From Pseudomonas tumuqii (lineage in GTDB: Bacteria > Pseudomonadota > Gammaproteobacteria > Pseudomonadales > Pseudomonadaceae): a DNA stretch of 64,000 nucleotides. Below, in pieces: positions 36,818-48,576 of the stretch. The position numbers and the translations under genes were made by a program. Under the pieces are notes generated by a model, which saw nothing but the letters and a program-made list of their open reading frames with translations, ran no database searches and was not told the DNA's origin. Every line of letters begins with the position of its first letter. The stretch's first letter is position 1. The stretch spans positions 248,001 to 312,000 of the forward strand of contig NZ_JAAOJA010000005.1 of the NCBI RefSeq assembly GCF_013184545.1, written 5' to 3'.

Positions 36818-36894
36818 GGCAGTGGTCGAAGTCGGCGAGTAGCCGAGAATACTCCTTGTGCCCGACGCCTGTGTCCAGCGCCGTCTGCCGCGCT

Positions 36895-38484
36895 TCAGTG
36901 ATTGCGCTTCTGCCCCCAGAAATGTTCGACCAGGGCCTGCAGGCGGTCGGCCAGGGCGGCGACCTGGCTGGCGCTGCTGCGGCTCTGGCTGCCGGCCAGC
37001 ACGTTGCTCTCGCTGGCCAGGCGGATGCCGCTGAGGTTGCGCTGGATGTCGTCGCCGACGGCGCTCTGCTGCTCGACGGCGGCGGCGATCTGCAGGTTCA
37101 TGTCGCTGATCTGGCTGACCCGCTGGTTGATGCCATCGAGCGCCTGGGCGGCCTGCAGCGCATGGGCAACGCTGGCGGCGGCCTGCTGCTGGCTACGGCT
37201 CATGGCGGCCACGGCGTTGCCGGTGCCCTGCTGCAGGTTGCTGATGATGGCGTGGATTTCCGCGGTGGACTGCTGGGTGCGCGAGGCCAGGCCGCGCACT
37301 TCGTCGGCGACCACGGCGAAACCACGCCCGGCCTCGCCGGCCCGCGCCGCTTCGATCGCGGCGTTGAGGGCGAGCAGGTTGGTCTGTTCGGCAATGCTCT
37401 GGATCACTTCCAGGGCGCGATTGATCTCCTGGCTGTGCAGCTCCAGCTGGTGAATCACCTGACTGCTCTGCTGCACTTCGCTGGCCAGGGCGGCGATCGA
37501 CTGGCGGGTCTGTTCGACCAGCTGCAGGCCGCTGCCGGTTTCCAGATCGGCGGCGCCGGCCGCGCTGGCGCTGAGCTGGGCATGCCGCGCCACCTCCTGC
37601 ACGCTGCTGGCCATCTGGCCGATGGCGCTGGCGACCTGAGCGGTTTCGCCCTGTTGCCGCAGGGTCGCCTGGCTGCTGCTGTCGACCGCCGCGACCAGCT
37701 GTCCGGCCTGGTCGCTCAACTGCCGCGCCGAGTCGGCAATCCGCCCGACCACGGCGCCGGTTTCGGCCTGCAGGCTGTGCAGGGCGAAGGCGATCTGGCC
37801 GAAGCAGTCGTTGCGCCCGGTATACACCAGTTGGCTCAGCGGGTTGGCGGCAATCGCCCGGGCCTGGCGGGTCAGGTCCGCCAGCGGGCGCAGGCCAAGG
37901 TGCAGCACGCCGGCCAGCAGCCCGCCGAGCAGTGCGGCAGCGCCGAGGGCGGGCAGCAGCGGCAGTGTGCCGCTGACCCCGAGCAGCGTCGCGCCGAGCA
38001 GGCCGGGCGCTGCGCCGAGCAGGCTGAGGCGCTGCGCCAGGCTCAGCCGCGGCGCCCGCAGCCGCGCCGGATTGCGCCCGGCGCGCAGCTCGCCATACAG
38101 CTGCTCGGCGCGCGCGACCCCCGACGGCGGCGCCAGGGTGCGCACCGATTGGTATTCCACCACCTGGCCATGGCGCAGCACCGGGGTGGCATAGGCGCTG
38201 ACCCAGTAATGGTCGCCGTTCTTGCAGCGATTCTTCACCAGGCCCATCCACGAACGACCGGCCTTGAGCGTGCGCCAGAGGTCGGCGAAGGCCTGCGCCG
38301 GCATGTCCGGGTGGCGCACGATGTTGTGGTTGTGGCCGAGCAGCTCGGCTTCGGTGAAGCCACTGAGGGCGACGAAGTCCGGGTTGACGTAGCTCAGCAC
38401 GCCCTTGAGGTCGGTGGTGGAGAGGATATTGGCGTGGGCGGCGACTGCGCTGGCACGGCCGCTGATGGGCAGGTTGAGTTTCAT
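36895..38484 (-). CDS. Aer-like PAS methyl-accepting chemoreceptor
   Basis: 529 residues, starting [11 protein letters not shown]. An N-terminal PAS domain (about 20-115, with [20 protein letters not shown] and [13 protein letters not shown]) is followed by a short Arg-rich linker, two closely spaced membrane helices without a periplasmic loop (about 165-200), a HAMP-like stretch and the MCP signalling domain with [32 protein letters not shown] hairpin. This is the Aer redox/aerotaxis design, where PAS binds FAD. Twenty-eight bases separate it from the upstream GGDEF-EAL gene, so they are probably co-transcribed. Confidence 0.88.
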   Translation of the reverse strand: MKLNLPISGRASAVAAHANILSTTDLKGVLSYVNPDFVALSGFTEAELLGHNHNIVRHPDMPAQAFADLWRTLKAGRSWMGLVKNRCKNGDHYWVSAYATPVLRHGQVVEYQSVRTLAPPSGVARAEQLYGELRAGRNPARLRAPRLSLAQRLSLLGAAPGLLGATLLGVSGTLPLLPALGAAALLGGLLAGVLHLGLRPLADLTRQARAIAANPLSQLVYTGRNDCFGQIAFALHSLQAETGAVVGRIADSARQLSDQAGQLVAAVDSSSQATLRQQGETAQVASAIGQMASSVQEVARHAQLSASAAGAADLETGSGLQLVEQTRQSIAALASEVQQSSQVIHQLELHSQEINRALEVIQSIAEQTNLLALNAAIEAARAGEAGRGFAVVADEVRGLASRTQQSTAEIHAIISNLQQGTGNAVAAMSRSQQQAAASVAHALQAAQALDGINQRVSQISDMNLQIAAAVEQQSAVGDDIQRNLSGIRLASESNVLAGSQSRSSASQVAALADRLQALVEHFWGQKRNH

Positions 38485-38512
38485 GGGGGGACGGTTCTCT
38501 CGCGTTTTCTCG

Positions 38513-40759
38513 TTATGGGAGTGAAAGCGCGGGTTGCGCTTGCAACAGGCAGTAGAGGCCCTCGAAGCAGTCCTCGCCGCTGAACAGGCGTTCCAGCTCG
38601 ACCGGTGGTCGCGGCCGGCTGAACCAGTAGCCCTGGGCCAGGCGGCAGCCTTCGCTGCGCAGGAAGTCGAGGTGTTCGCTGCGCTCCACGCCCTCGGCCA
38701 CCACCTCCAGGCCAAGGCTCAGGCCCAGGCCGATGATGGCGCGGCTGATCAGCCGCGAGTCGCCATCCTCGGGCGTACCGCTGATAAAGCTCTTGTCGAC
38801 CTTGAGGATGTGCAGCGGGAAGCGTTTGAGGTAGCCGAGTGAGGAGTAGCCGGTGCCGAAATCGTCCAGCGCCAGCTGGATACCCAGGCTGGCCAGTTCG
38901 CGCAGGCAGGCCAGGGTCTGCGCGCTGTCTTCCATCAGCTGGCTTTCGGTGATCTCCAGCACCAGGCTGGCGGGCGGCAGGCCGCTCTCGCGCAGGATAT
39001 CGGCGACCCGCGCGGCGAAGTCGGCCTGTTGCAGTTGCCGGCTCGACAGGTTGACCGAGCAGCGCAGCGCCGTCTGCCCGGCCAGTTGCCAGTGGCGCAC
39101 CTGGGCGCAGGCCTGGCGCAGCACCCAGTCGCCGACCGCCAGGATTGCCCCGGACTCTTCCAGGCAGGGAATGAACTCCAGCGGCGAAACCGCCTGCCCC
39201 TTGTGCTGCCAGCGCAACAGCGCTTCCACGGCCACCAGGTAGGGCTGGGCCTGATCCAGCTGGCAGATGGGTTGATAGACCAGGCTGAATTCGTCCCTGG
39301 CCAGGGCCCGACTCAGCGCGCTCTGCAGTTCCAGTTGATGCTGGGCCTGGGCCTGCATTTCGGTGCTGTAGCGGGCGAACTGCGCCTTGCCGGCGGCCTT
39401 GGCGCGGTACAGGGCGAGGTCGGCGGCTTGCAGCGAATCGAGGCCGGCGTTTTCCTCGCTGAGTGCGGCGATGCCGATGCTGATGCTGACCACCAGCTGG
39501 TGCTCCTGCACCTGCAGCGGCGGCTGCAGGCTGTCGAGCATGCGCTGGGCCACCCGCTCGGCGTCGGCGATGCAGGCGAGATCGTCGAGCAGGACCACGA
39601 ACTCGTCGCCGCCGAAGCGGATCAGGTGATCGCCGGGGCGCAGGCATTGGCCGAGGCGCCGCGCCACTTCGACCAGCACGTGGTCACCGATGTGGTGGCC
39701 GAGGCTGTCGTTGATCAGCTTGAAACGGTCCAGGTCGATGAACAGCAGGGCCGCCTCGCGCGCGCCCGCCCGGCCCTGGCGCTGCAGGGCCTGGGCCAGC
39801 AGCTCGGCCAGGCGGTCGCGGTTGGCCAGGCCGGTGAGCGGGTCGTGGCGGGCGGCATGCTGCAGTTGTTCCTGGGCGGCGCGGTGCTGGCTGATGTCGG
39901 TCTGCGAGCCGGCCATGCGCCGCTGGTCCTGGCCGATCCGCTCGGCCACGCCACGCACCAGCACCCACAGGTAACTGCCGTTGTGTCTGCGGATGCGGTA
40001 CTCGTGGTGCAGCGAAGGGGTGCTGCCTTGCAGGTGGGCGTCGATGGCCCGGCGCAGGCCGCCGAGGTCATCCGGGTGGACGCGGGCGAACCAGCCGGCG
40101 CTGCCGCTGCCGAGCTGGTCGCGGTGCAGCTCGAGCATGCTCGCCCAGCGCTCGGAGAGGTACAGCTGGTCGTGGTCGACGTGCCAGTCCCAGAGTCCGT
40201 CGTTGGCGCCGCGCAGGGCGCGGGCGAAGCGCGCCTCGCTGTCTTCCAGGGCCTTGCGTTGCGCGGCGCTGTAGGTGTCCAGGGCTAGGCCGATGTCGAA
40301 GAACACCGCCTTCAGCAGGCTGGCGAAAGCGGTGCTGGCCGGGTGCGCGCCGAGCAGGCCGTCGAGCATCTCATGCAGGTAGAGGCGGTAGGCGCCCAGG
40401 TACCACTTGAGGTCGACGCCGATCTTCTGGTGGATCCAGCCGATACGCAGGCGATCGAGCACGTAGTCGCGGTCGTAAGGGCCATTCCACAGGCGCTGGT
40501 AGTAGTCGCCCTGGCTGTGCTTGAGGCGGCTGATGGTGGCCGGGTCGTTGACGATGGCGGCGGTCGCCGGAAACTCGCCGAGGCGCTGGTAGAGCTGCTC
40601 GAGGAAGCCGGCGTGGGCCGGCTGTAGCCCTGCGCTGTGGCGCCCGAGCTGCTCGACATCGGCGGCGCTCCAGTCGAGAAAGCGCAGGCGCTGGCTGATT
40701 TCTTCGCGGTCGAGGCCGACGCGCTGGAGCAGGTCCTGGAATTCTTGTTCGTTGCCCAT
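38513..40759 (-). CDS. Globin-coupled PAS-GGDEF-EAL c-di-GMP enzyme
   Basis: 748 residues. The N-terminal 160 form a protoglobin (globin-coupled sensor) domain, with the proximal heme His110 in [24 protein letters not shown] domain follows (about 175-300; [15 protein letters not shown]), then GGDEF with an intact GGDEF (383-387) and I-site RPGD (374-377), then EAL with EALLRW at 512-517 and [10 protein letters not shown]. Both catalytic halves look active. The heme should sense oxygen or NO and set c-di-GMP. It sits upstream of an Aer-like receptor; a strong hairpin terminator lies 27-78 bases before its ATG (AAAAGGA ribosome site). Confidence 0.9.
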   Translation of the reverse strand: MGNEQEFQDLLQRVGLDREEISQRLRFLDWSAADVEQLGRHSAGLQPAHAGFLEQLYQRLGEFPATAAIVNDPATISRLKHSQGDYYQRLWNGPYDRDYVLDRLRIGWIHQKIGVDLKWYLGAYRLYLHEMLDGLLGAHPASTAFASLLKAVFFDIGLALDTYSAAQRKALEDSEARFARALRGANDGLWDWHVDHDQLYLSERWASMLELHRDQLGSGSAGWFARVHPDDLGGLRRAIDAHLQGSTPSLHHEYRIRRHNGSYLWVLVRGVAERIGQDQRRMAGSQTDISQHRAAQEQLQHAARHDPLTGLANRDRLAELLAQALQRQGRAGAREAALLFIDLDRFKLINDSLGHHIGDHVLVEVARRLGQCLRPGDHLIRFGGDEFVVLLDDLACIADAERVAQRMLDSLQPPLQVQEHQLVVSISIGIAALSEENAGLDSLQAADLALYRAKAAGKAQFARYSTEMQAQAQHQLELQSALSRALARDEFSLVYQPICQLDQAQPYLVAVEALLRWQHKGQAVSPLEFIPCLEESGAILAVGDWVLRQACAQVRHWQLAGQTALRCSVNLSSRQLQQADFAARVADILRESGLPPASLVLEITESQLMEDSAQTLACLRELASLGIQLALDDFGTGYSSLGYLKRFPLHILKVDKSFISGTPEDGDSRLISRAIIGLGLSLGLEVVAEGVERSEHLDFLRSEGCRLAQGYWFSRPRPPVELERLFSGEDCFEGLYCLLQAQPALSLP

Positions 40760-40785
40760 GGCGAGTCCTTTTCATTTCGCGGCGC

Positions 40786-40837
40786 AAAAAAAAGCGCCGA
40801 GGCGAGTCATCTGCAGCAAATGACTCGCCTCGGCGCT
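40786..40837 (-). terminator. Strong terminator/attenuator directly upstream of the GGDEF-EAL gene
   Basis: Perfect 18-base arms AGCGCCGAGGCGAGTCAT (40793-40810) and ATGACTCGCCTCGGCGCT (40820-40837) around a nine-base loop; on the minus strand they are followed by eight T (40786-40793). It lies after the small gene 40901-41224 and 26 bases before the GGDEF-EAL start codon. Confidence 0.92.
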
Positions 40838-40863
40838 CTGTCTTGCAGGTCCATATGCCCTGC

Positions 40864-40915
40864 CCGGCAAAGCTGGTTTGCGCCGGAGCGAAAACCACTA
40901 CTAAAGTGTGGTTTT
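40864..40915 (-). promoter_or_regulatory. Two further hairpins in the leader of the GGDEF-EAL gene
   Basis: On the minus strand, AAAACCAC (40891-40898 complement) pairs with GTGGTTTT (40908-40915) and overlaps the end of the small upstream gene. Then CCGGC-GCAAA pairs with TTTGCCGG around 40864-40886. With the terminator stem they make a three-hairpin leader; I do not match it to a known riboswitch. Confidence 0.5.
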
Positions 40916-41224
40916 ACCCGATTCGGGATTGTCCGACAAGTCCTCCAGCATGCGGCTCAGGCGTTTACGCAGCTGCGCCAGTTGCGCCGACTTGAAGGCA
41001 TGCCGGGTCTGCTCCAGCACCTCGATGGCATCGCTGAGCAGGGCCTGTACGGCACCGGCCTGGGGTGGCGGCAGCGCCTGCAGCCAGCGACAGCGTGCGG
41101 CCTGACTGCAGTCGCTCGGCTGGCCGAGTACTTCGCAGCCCGGCGCCTGGGCCTGCAGCAATTGCCGCACCCGGCTGACGCATTGCGCTTTGGGCAGGAT
41201 CACGAGCAGGCTGGTCTGGTTCAT
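40901..41224 (-). CDS. Small hypothetical protein
   Basis: 107 residues from MNQTSLLVILPKAQCVSRVRQLLQA. Begins like an alpha/beta response-type strand (LLVILPKA), then a helical C-terminal part (VQALLSDAIEVLEQTRHAFKSAQLAQLRKRL). No family recognised. The frame could start nine codons earlier. It precedes the GGDEF-EAL gene on the same strand, separated by the terminator. Confidence 0.6.
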   Translation of the reverse strand: MNQTSLLVILPKAQCVSRVRQLLQAQAPGCEVLGQPSDCSQAARCRWLQALPPPQAGAVQALLSDAIEVLEQTRHAFKSAQLAQLRKRLSRMLEDLSDNPESGKTTL

Positions 41225-41343
41225 GGTGACAACTCGATGGCGAATTGCCACTAAGGCTAGCGCGCCTGGCCGCCGCGGCTATTGACTGGGGTCAGTGTCG
41301 CGTGGGCTTGCACGTGGCCAGCCGATTACCTGGCAAAAGCGCA

Positions 41344-41356
41344 TTGCACCGTGCAA
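41344..41356. promoter_or_regulatory. TTGCAC-C-GTGCAA palindrome upstream of the TAXI gene
   Basis: Perfect 6-1-6 palindrome 90 bases before the TAXI binding-protein ATG. It could be an operator or contain a -35 element (TTGCAC). Binding protein unknown. Confidence 0.45.
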
Positions 41357-41445
41357 ATTCTGTCTGAACGGTTAGACTTTCTCGCTTCCGGCCGCAACCC
41401 ACGAAGTCAGTGCGGCTTAACCACAGGCAGAAAAGGAGCTCCCCC

Positions 41446-42417
41446 ATGAAAGGCAAATCCCTGGCATGGGTCCTGTCGGCGGCACTCGCGGGTATCACCC
41501 TGAGTGGCGCAGCACAGGCCGAAGAAAAATTCGTCACCATCGGCACCGGCGGTCAGACCGGGGTTTACTACGTGGCCGGGCAGTCGATCTGCCGCTTCGT
41601 CAACCGTGGCGCCAGCGAGCACGGGATCAAGTGCAACGCCCCGGCCAGTGGCGGCGGCGTGGCCAACGTCAACGGTCTGCGCAGCGGCGAGTTCAACTTC
41701 GGCATCATGCAGTCGGACCACCAGTTCAAGGCGCTCAATGGCCTGGCGCCGTTCGAGGCCGAAGGCGCGATGGACGATATCCGTGCATTGTTCTCCCTGC
41801 AGAGCGAAGTCTTCACCCTGCTCGCCCGCCGCGACGCCAAGATCGCCAGCCTCGACGACCTCAAGGGCAAGCGCGTCAACGTCGGCAACCCGGGCTCCGG
41901 GCAGCGCGACACCCTCGATGAAATCATGCGGGTCAAGGGCTGGGACAAGTCGGTGTTCGCCCTGTCCGCCGAGCTCAAGCCGGCCGAACAGGCCAGCGCC
42001 CTGGGCGACAACAACATCGACGCCATGACCTACTTCGTCGGCCACCCCAATGGCGCGATCCAGGAAGCCACCACCACCACCGACGCCGTGCTGGTGCCGG
42101 TGACCGGCGCCGAGATCGACAAGCTGCTGGCCGAGAAGAGCTACTACACCAAGGCCGAAATCCCGGGTGGCGTGTACAAGGGCAACGATGCGCCTACCCC
42201 CTCGATTGGCGGCAAGGCGGTGCTCTCTACCACAGCCCAGGCCGACCCGGAAGTGGTCTACCAACTGGTCAAGTCGGTATTCGACAACCTCGAGCGCTTC
42301 AAGCGTCTGCACCCGGCGTTTGCCGATCTCAAGGAAACCGACATGATCAAGGTCGGCCTGACCGCGCCGCTGCATGACGGCGCCGTACGTTATTACAAGG
42401 AACGTGGCTGGATGTAA
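41446..42417 (+). CDS. TAXI-family TRAP transporter solute-binding protein
   Basis: 323 residues with a signal peptide (LSGAAQA before EEKFVTIGTGGQ). The TAXI hallmark GTGGQTGVYYVAGQSICRFVN is at the mature N-terminus, and NVGNPGSGQRDTLDEI lies mid-protein. TAXI proteins bind small acidic or zwitterionic solutes and hand them to a fused TRAP permease, here the gene at 42581. AAAAGGAG precedes the ATG. The ligand is unknown; glutamate-like compounds have been suggested for other members. Confidence 0.92.
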   Translation: MKGKSLAWVLSAALAGITLSGAAQAEEKFVTIGTGGQTGVYYVAGQSICRFVNRGASEHGIKCNAPASGGGVANVNGLRSGEFNFGIMQSDHQFKALNGLAPFEAEGAMDDIRALFSLQSEVFTLLARRDAKIASLDDLKGKRVNVGNPGSGQRDTLDEIMRVKGWDKSVFALSAELKPAEQASALGDNNIDAMTYFVGHPNGAIQEATTTTDAVLVPVTGAEIDKLLAEKSYYTKAEIPGGVYKGNDAPTPSIGGKAVLSTTAQADPEVVYQLVKSVFDNLERFKRLHPAFADLKETDMIKVGLTAPLHDGAVRYYKERGWM

Positions 42418-42427
42418 GCCCCCGTCC

Positions 42428-42498
42428 GTAGCCCGGCTAAGCGCCAGCGCAATCGGCAGCAGCACTCCCCCGATTGCGCCTGGGCTTATCCGGGCTAC
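42428..42498. repeat. GTAGCCCGG...CCGGGCTAC inverted repeat
   Basis: Outer arms GTAGCCCGG and CCGGGCTAC, inner CGCAATCGGC against CCGATTGCG. Belongs to the GTAG/CTAC-ended repeats seen elsewhere in the window. It follows the TAXI gene. Confidence 0.85.
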
Positions 42499-42514
42499 AG
42501 CCTAAGCTTGAAAC

Positions 42515-42551
42515 AAGCCCGCGGGTCGCAAGGCTGCGGGCTTTGCCGTTT
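42515..42551 (+). terminator. Hairpin between TAXI binding protein and permease
   Basis: AAGCCCGC and GCGGGCTT arms followed by TGCCGTTTT. May reduce read-through so that the binding protein is made in excess over the permease. Confidence 0.5.
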
Positions 42552-42580
42552 TCCGATTTCTCGAATGCAGGTTTCGCCCC

Positions 42581-45166
<2,586 letters not shown>

Positions 45167-45181
45167 CTGGCGCTTCTCCAC

Positions 45182-45211
45182 GGCACAAGGCAGCTGCGGC
45201 TGCCTTGTGCC
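45182..45211. terminator. Hairpin between convergent TRAP permease and Na/Pi genes
   Basis: Perfect 13-base arms GGCACAAGGCAGC and GCTGCCTTGTGCC around TGCG. No T-run, but placed between convergent stop codons, so a bidirectional terminator is plausible. Confidence 0.55.
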
Positions 45212-45217
45212 TATGGG

Positions 45218-46864
45218 CTACTCGCCGCCCGCTTCCTCCGCCTGCAGCGCGCCGGTTTCCCTGGATTCCAGCACCGCATAGGCACTGCTGCAGAACAGCG
45301 AGTTGAGGCGTTTCATGTCGCCGATCAGTTCCAGGTGCAGCGAGCTGGTCTCGATGCTTTGCACCACCTGGCGATGCAGGCGACCGACGTGGGCGTGGGC
45401 CAGGCGGCGTTCCTGGGCGCGGAAGCGGCGCTTCTCGCGCAGCAGCTGGCGAGCGCTCTCGGGATCGCCGGAGAGGAACACCGACAGCCCCAGGCGCAGG
45501 TTGACCAGCAGGCGCCCGTGCAGGTCAGCCAGCTCCTCCAGGCCGCTTTCGGAGAACGAATGGCGTTGCGCGGTCTTCTGGTCCTGCACCTTGCCGAGCA
45601 TGCGTTCGATGATGTCGCCGGCGCGCTCCAGGTTGACCGCCAGTTCGATGATCTCCGCCCAGCGCCGGCTGTCCTGTTCGCTGAGCGCCTCGCGCGGCAC
45701 CTGGGCCAGGTAGAGTTTGACCGCGCTGTAGAGGGCATCGACGTCGTCGTCCAGGCGGCGCAACTCCTTGCTCAGCGCCGGCTGGTTGCTGCGCAGGACT
45801 TCCAGCAGGTGGTTGAGCATGGTCTCGATCAGGTCGCCGATGCGCAGGGTCTCGCGCACCGCATTGGCCAGCGCCAGGCTGGGTGTGGCCAGGGCCGTAG
45901 TGTCGAGGTGGCGCGGGCGGGCGACGCCGTCGGTGTCGGGGCGATCCGGCAGCAGCCAGTTGCAGAAGCGCGCCATCAACCCCACGCTCGGCAGCATCAG
46001 CACGCAGCGCAGGCTGTTGTAGAGCAGGTGAAAGCCGATCACCAGTTCCGCCGGCCGCCAGTTGAGGCTGTCCAGCCAGCTCACCAGCGGGTTGAGCAGG
46101 GGGATCACCACGATCAGGCCGAGCAGCTTGTACAACAGGCTGCCCAGGGCTACCCGGCGGCCCGCCGGGGTTTGCAGGCTGGCGGTGAGGAAGGCCAGCA
46201 GGCCGCTGCCGATGTTCGCACCTATCACCAGGCCGATGGCCACCGGCAGGCTGATCAGGCCGGCGCCGGCCAGGGTCGCGGTGAGCAGCACCGCCGCCAG
46301 GCTGGAGTAGGAAATCAGGGCGAACAAGGCGCCGATCAGGGCATCCAGCAGCAGGTCGCCGGTCAGCGAGGCGAACAGCACCTTGATCCCGGTTGCCTGG
46401 GTGATCGGCGTGGCGGCGGCGACGATCAACTCCAGCGCCAGGAGCATCAGGCCCAGGCCGATGCCCACGCGGCCAAGCTGGCCGGCGCGGGTTTGCCGGC
46501 GGGAGAGGAAGAAGATCACCCCGAGGAAAATCAGCAGCGGCGACAGCCAGCTCAGGTCGAAGGTCAGCACCCGCGCCATCAGGGCCGTGCCGACGTCGGC
46601 GCCGAGCATGATCGCCAGCGCCGGTGCCAGCGCCATCAGGCCCTGGCCGACGAAGGAGGTGACCAGCAGCGCGGTGGCATTGCTGCTCTGCACCAGGGCG
46701 GTGACGCCGATCCCGGCGGCGAAGGCCATGGGCCGCTTGCTGACGTTGTGGCTGAGCACCTGGCGCAGATGCGAGCCGTACACCCGCAGGATGCCGGTGC
46801 GGACGATATGGGTGCCCCAGATCAGCAGGGCGACGGCAGACAGCAGATTGAGCAGGGTCAGCAT
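45218..46864 (-). CDS. Na+/Pi cotransporter family protein with PhoU-like tail
   Basis: About 548 residues. The N-terminal 320 have two Na/Pi repeats with the QSS motif (GVTALVQSSNATALLVTSF) and hydrophobic helices; residues about 340-540 form a PhoU-type helical domain (LEVLRSNQPALSKELRRLDDDV, LAVNLERAGDIIERML). This NptA/YjbB architecture exports or balances phosphate. Adjacent ATGs at 46867 and 46864 follow AGGGAG; the second has better spacing. No Pho-box was identified. Confidence 0.88.
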   Translation of the reverse strand: MLTLLNLLSAVALLIWGTHIVRTGILRVYGSHLRQVLSHNVSKRPMAFAAGIGVTALVQSSNATALLVTSFVGQGLMALAPALAIMLGADVGTALMARVLTFDLSWLSPLLIFLGVIFFLSRRQTRAGQLGRVGIGLGLMLLALELIVAAATPITQATGIKVLFASLTGDLLLDALIGALFALISYSSLAAVLLTATLAGAGLISLPVAIGLVIGANIGSGLLAFLTASLQTPAGRRVALGSLLYKLLGLIVVIPLLNPLVSWLDSLNWRPAELVIGFHLLYNSLRCVLMLPSVGLMARFCNWLLPDRPDTDGVARPRHLDTTALATPSLALANAVRETLRIGDLIETMLNHLLEVLRSNQPALSKELRRLDDDVDALYSAVKLYLAQVPREALSEQDSRRWAEIIELAVNLERAGDIIERMLGKVQDQKTAQRHSFSESGLEELADLHGRLLVNLRLGLSVFLSGDPESARQLLREKRRFRAQERRLAHAHVGRLHRQVVQSIETSSLHLELIGDMKRLNSLFCSSAYAVLESRETGALQAEEAGGE

Positions 46865-47140
46865 CATGCATCTCCCTGACAGCGGCCGCACCAGACGGGG
46901 CGGCCAAGGGTGGCGACGCTCAGGGCGCGGTGCTCATGCGCCGGCCGATGTCGTTGCTTGGTGAATGGGTGAAGCACAATCATCAGTGGTCAGGCCTGTA
47001 GTTAGCTTTAGTCGGCGAATGGCTGCGACGCCAGCCTGTTCGAGCGGGTCACCCGGCTTATCCGGGCCACTGCTCGGCCAACTGGCGCAGATCGCTTACC
47101 TGCAGATCCGCGTCGATCCCCCAGGGATCGAGGACTGCCG

Positions 47141-48268
47141 TCAATTGTCGCGCAGCACCTTGAGCTCGCCATCCTCGGCGCCGAAGCCGCGTTGCAGCTT
47201 GACCTTGAGGCTCAGGTCGGTGCGCGAATCGGCGAACTTGAGCGCTTCGCCCAGGGTGATCCGGCCGGCTTCGAGCAGCTGGTAGAGGTGCTGGTCGAAG
47301 GTCTGCAGGCCCTGTTCCAGCGCGCGTGCCGTGGCTTCGCGAAGATCGTCCAGCTGGTCGCGCTGGATCAGGTCGCGGATATAGGGGGTGGCCAGCATCA
47401 ACTCCACCGCCGCCACGCGTTTCTGCGCCACGCCGGGGATCAGGCGCTGGCCGATCACCGCCAGCAGATTCTGCGCCAGGTCGGCCAGTACCTGCTTGCG
47501 CGCCTCGTCCGGAAAGAAGCGCACGATCCGCTCGATCGCGTGGCTGCTGCTGGTGGCGTGCAGGGTGGCCAGGCACAGGTGACCGGTTTCCGCATAGTGC
47601 AGGGCGTGCTGCATGGTCGCGGCATCGCGGATCTCGCCGAGCATGATCACGTCCGGCGCCTCGCGCAGCACGTTGCGCAGGGCATCGGCAAAGCTGTGGG
47701 TGTCCAGGCCGACCTCACGCTGGTCGATGATCGACTTCTGGTGCTTGTGGAGGAACTCGATGGGGTCTTCGATGCAGACGATATGCCCGCTCTTGTGGCG
47801 GTTGCGGAAGTCCAGCATGGCCGCCAGGGTGGTCGACTTGCCGGAGCCGGCCGCACCGACCATGAGGATCAGGCCACGGTCCTGCAGGCTCAGTTTCTCC
47901 AGCAGCCTGGGCAGGCCGAGCTCATCGAAGTTGGGAATCTGGCTCTTGATCAGGCGCACCACCATGCTCACTTCGCCGCGCTGGTAGTAGACGTTGACCC
48001 GGAAGCGCCCGGCGCTCTGCACGCTGACCGCCAGGTTCATCTCCAGATCGCGCTCGAACTCCATGATCTGTTTCTGCGTCATCAACTGGTAGGCTTGCCG
48101 CTGCACCTCGCCGGCCTGCAGCACGCGTTCGCCGACCGCCTGGCTGTGGCCCTCGAGCTTCATGTGCGGCGGCGCGCCGACACTGAAGAACAGGTCCGAG
48201 CCGCCGCGCTCGTAGAGCAGTTGCAGATAGGGGAATACATCCACCGCGTCGTCGGTCGTGTCGTTCAT
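47141..48268 (-). CDS. PilT/PilU-type retraction ATPase, orphan
   Basis: 375 residues. PilU-like hexameric ATPase: N-terminal PAS-like domain, Walker A GAAGSGKST, Asp box IVCIEDPIEF and HKHQKSIIDQREVG, Walker B DVIMLGEIRD, and His box LATLHATSS. PilU rather than PilT is favoured by the HxHQxxxxxQREVG region and the acidic tail. The ATG at 48268 has AGGAGG in front. No pilT or pilin gene is near; canonical pilTU of P. aeruginosa lies together elsewhere, so this is probably an extra paralogue. Confidence 0.85.
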   Translation of the reverse strand: MNDTTDDAVDVFPYLQLLYERGGSDLFFSVGAPPHMKLEGHSQAVGERVLQAGEVQRQAYQLMTQKQIMEFERDLEMNLAVSVQSAGRFRVNVYYQRGEVSMVVRLIKSQIPNFDELGLPRLLEKLSLQDRGLILMVGAAGSGKSTTLAAMLDFRNRHKSGHIVCIEDPIEFLHKHQKSIIDQREVGLDTHSFADALRNVLREAPDVIMLGEIRDAATMQHALHYAETGHLCLATLHATSSSHAIERIVRFFPDEARKQVLADLAQNLLAVIGQRLIPGVAQKRVAAVELMLATPYIRDLIQRDQLDDLREATARALEQGLQTFDQHLYQLLEAGRITLGEALKFADSRTDLSLKVKLQRGFGAEDGELKVLRDN

Positions 48269-48576
48269 CGCGCCTCCTGGCCTTGTGCGCCCCATCCTAG
48301 CACTGGCGGTCGTGCAAATTTCGAGCGCAACGCCGCACCGGGCGTTTTTAGCGATCCGTAGGCTCGCCGCAGGCAGTGCAGCCTGGTTTAGCGGCGCGGC
48401 ATAAAGCGGGCGGGGTGTCGCTACGCTCCGAACGGAACGCCGCCCGAGCTGCCCTACGAATTTGCAGCAGTCGCAGTAGGCGAGAGTTTTTTCACAACAG
48501 CCCAGGCGACACTGGCGGTCGCCCCACGCCGCCAGACTGGTTAACCTAGCGCTTCGCCACGGATGCAGTGCCCACC
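48269..48576. other. Gene-free divergent region between PilU-like gene and recC
   Basis: 308 bases. Left and right parts resemble the 27433 repeat (AACGCCGCACCGGGCGTTT at 48329-48347; CGCAGTAGGCGAGAG plus TTTTTTCACAA at 48472-48497), split by about 115 bases that begin and end CGTAGG...CCTACG (48357-48458). No gene seen. Confidence 0.7.
48472..48497. repeat. Right end of TTTTTTCACAA repeat, second copy
   Basis: 26 bases identical to 27475-27500. The matching left part lies at 48329-48347, separated by an insertion-like segment. Confidence 0.8.

Noticed and set aside
40838..40900. c-di-GMP riboswitch (GEMM) before the GGDEF-EAL gene.
   Set aside because: Pieces such as GCAAACC resemble it, but the conserved core and tetraloop-receptor layout are absent.
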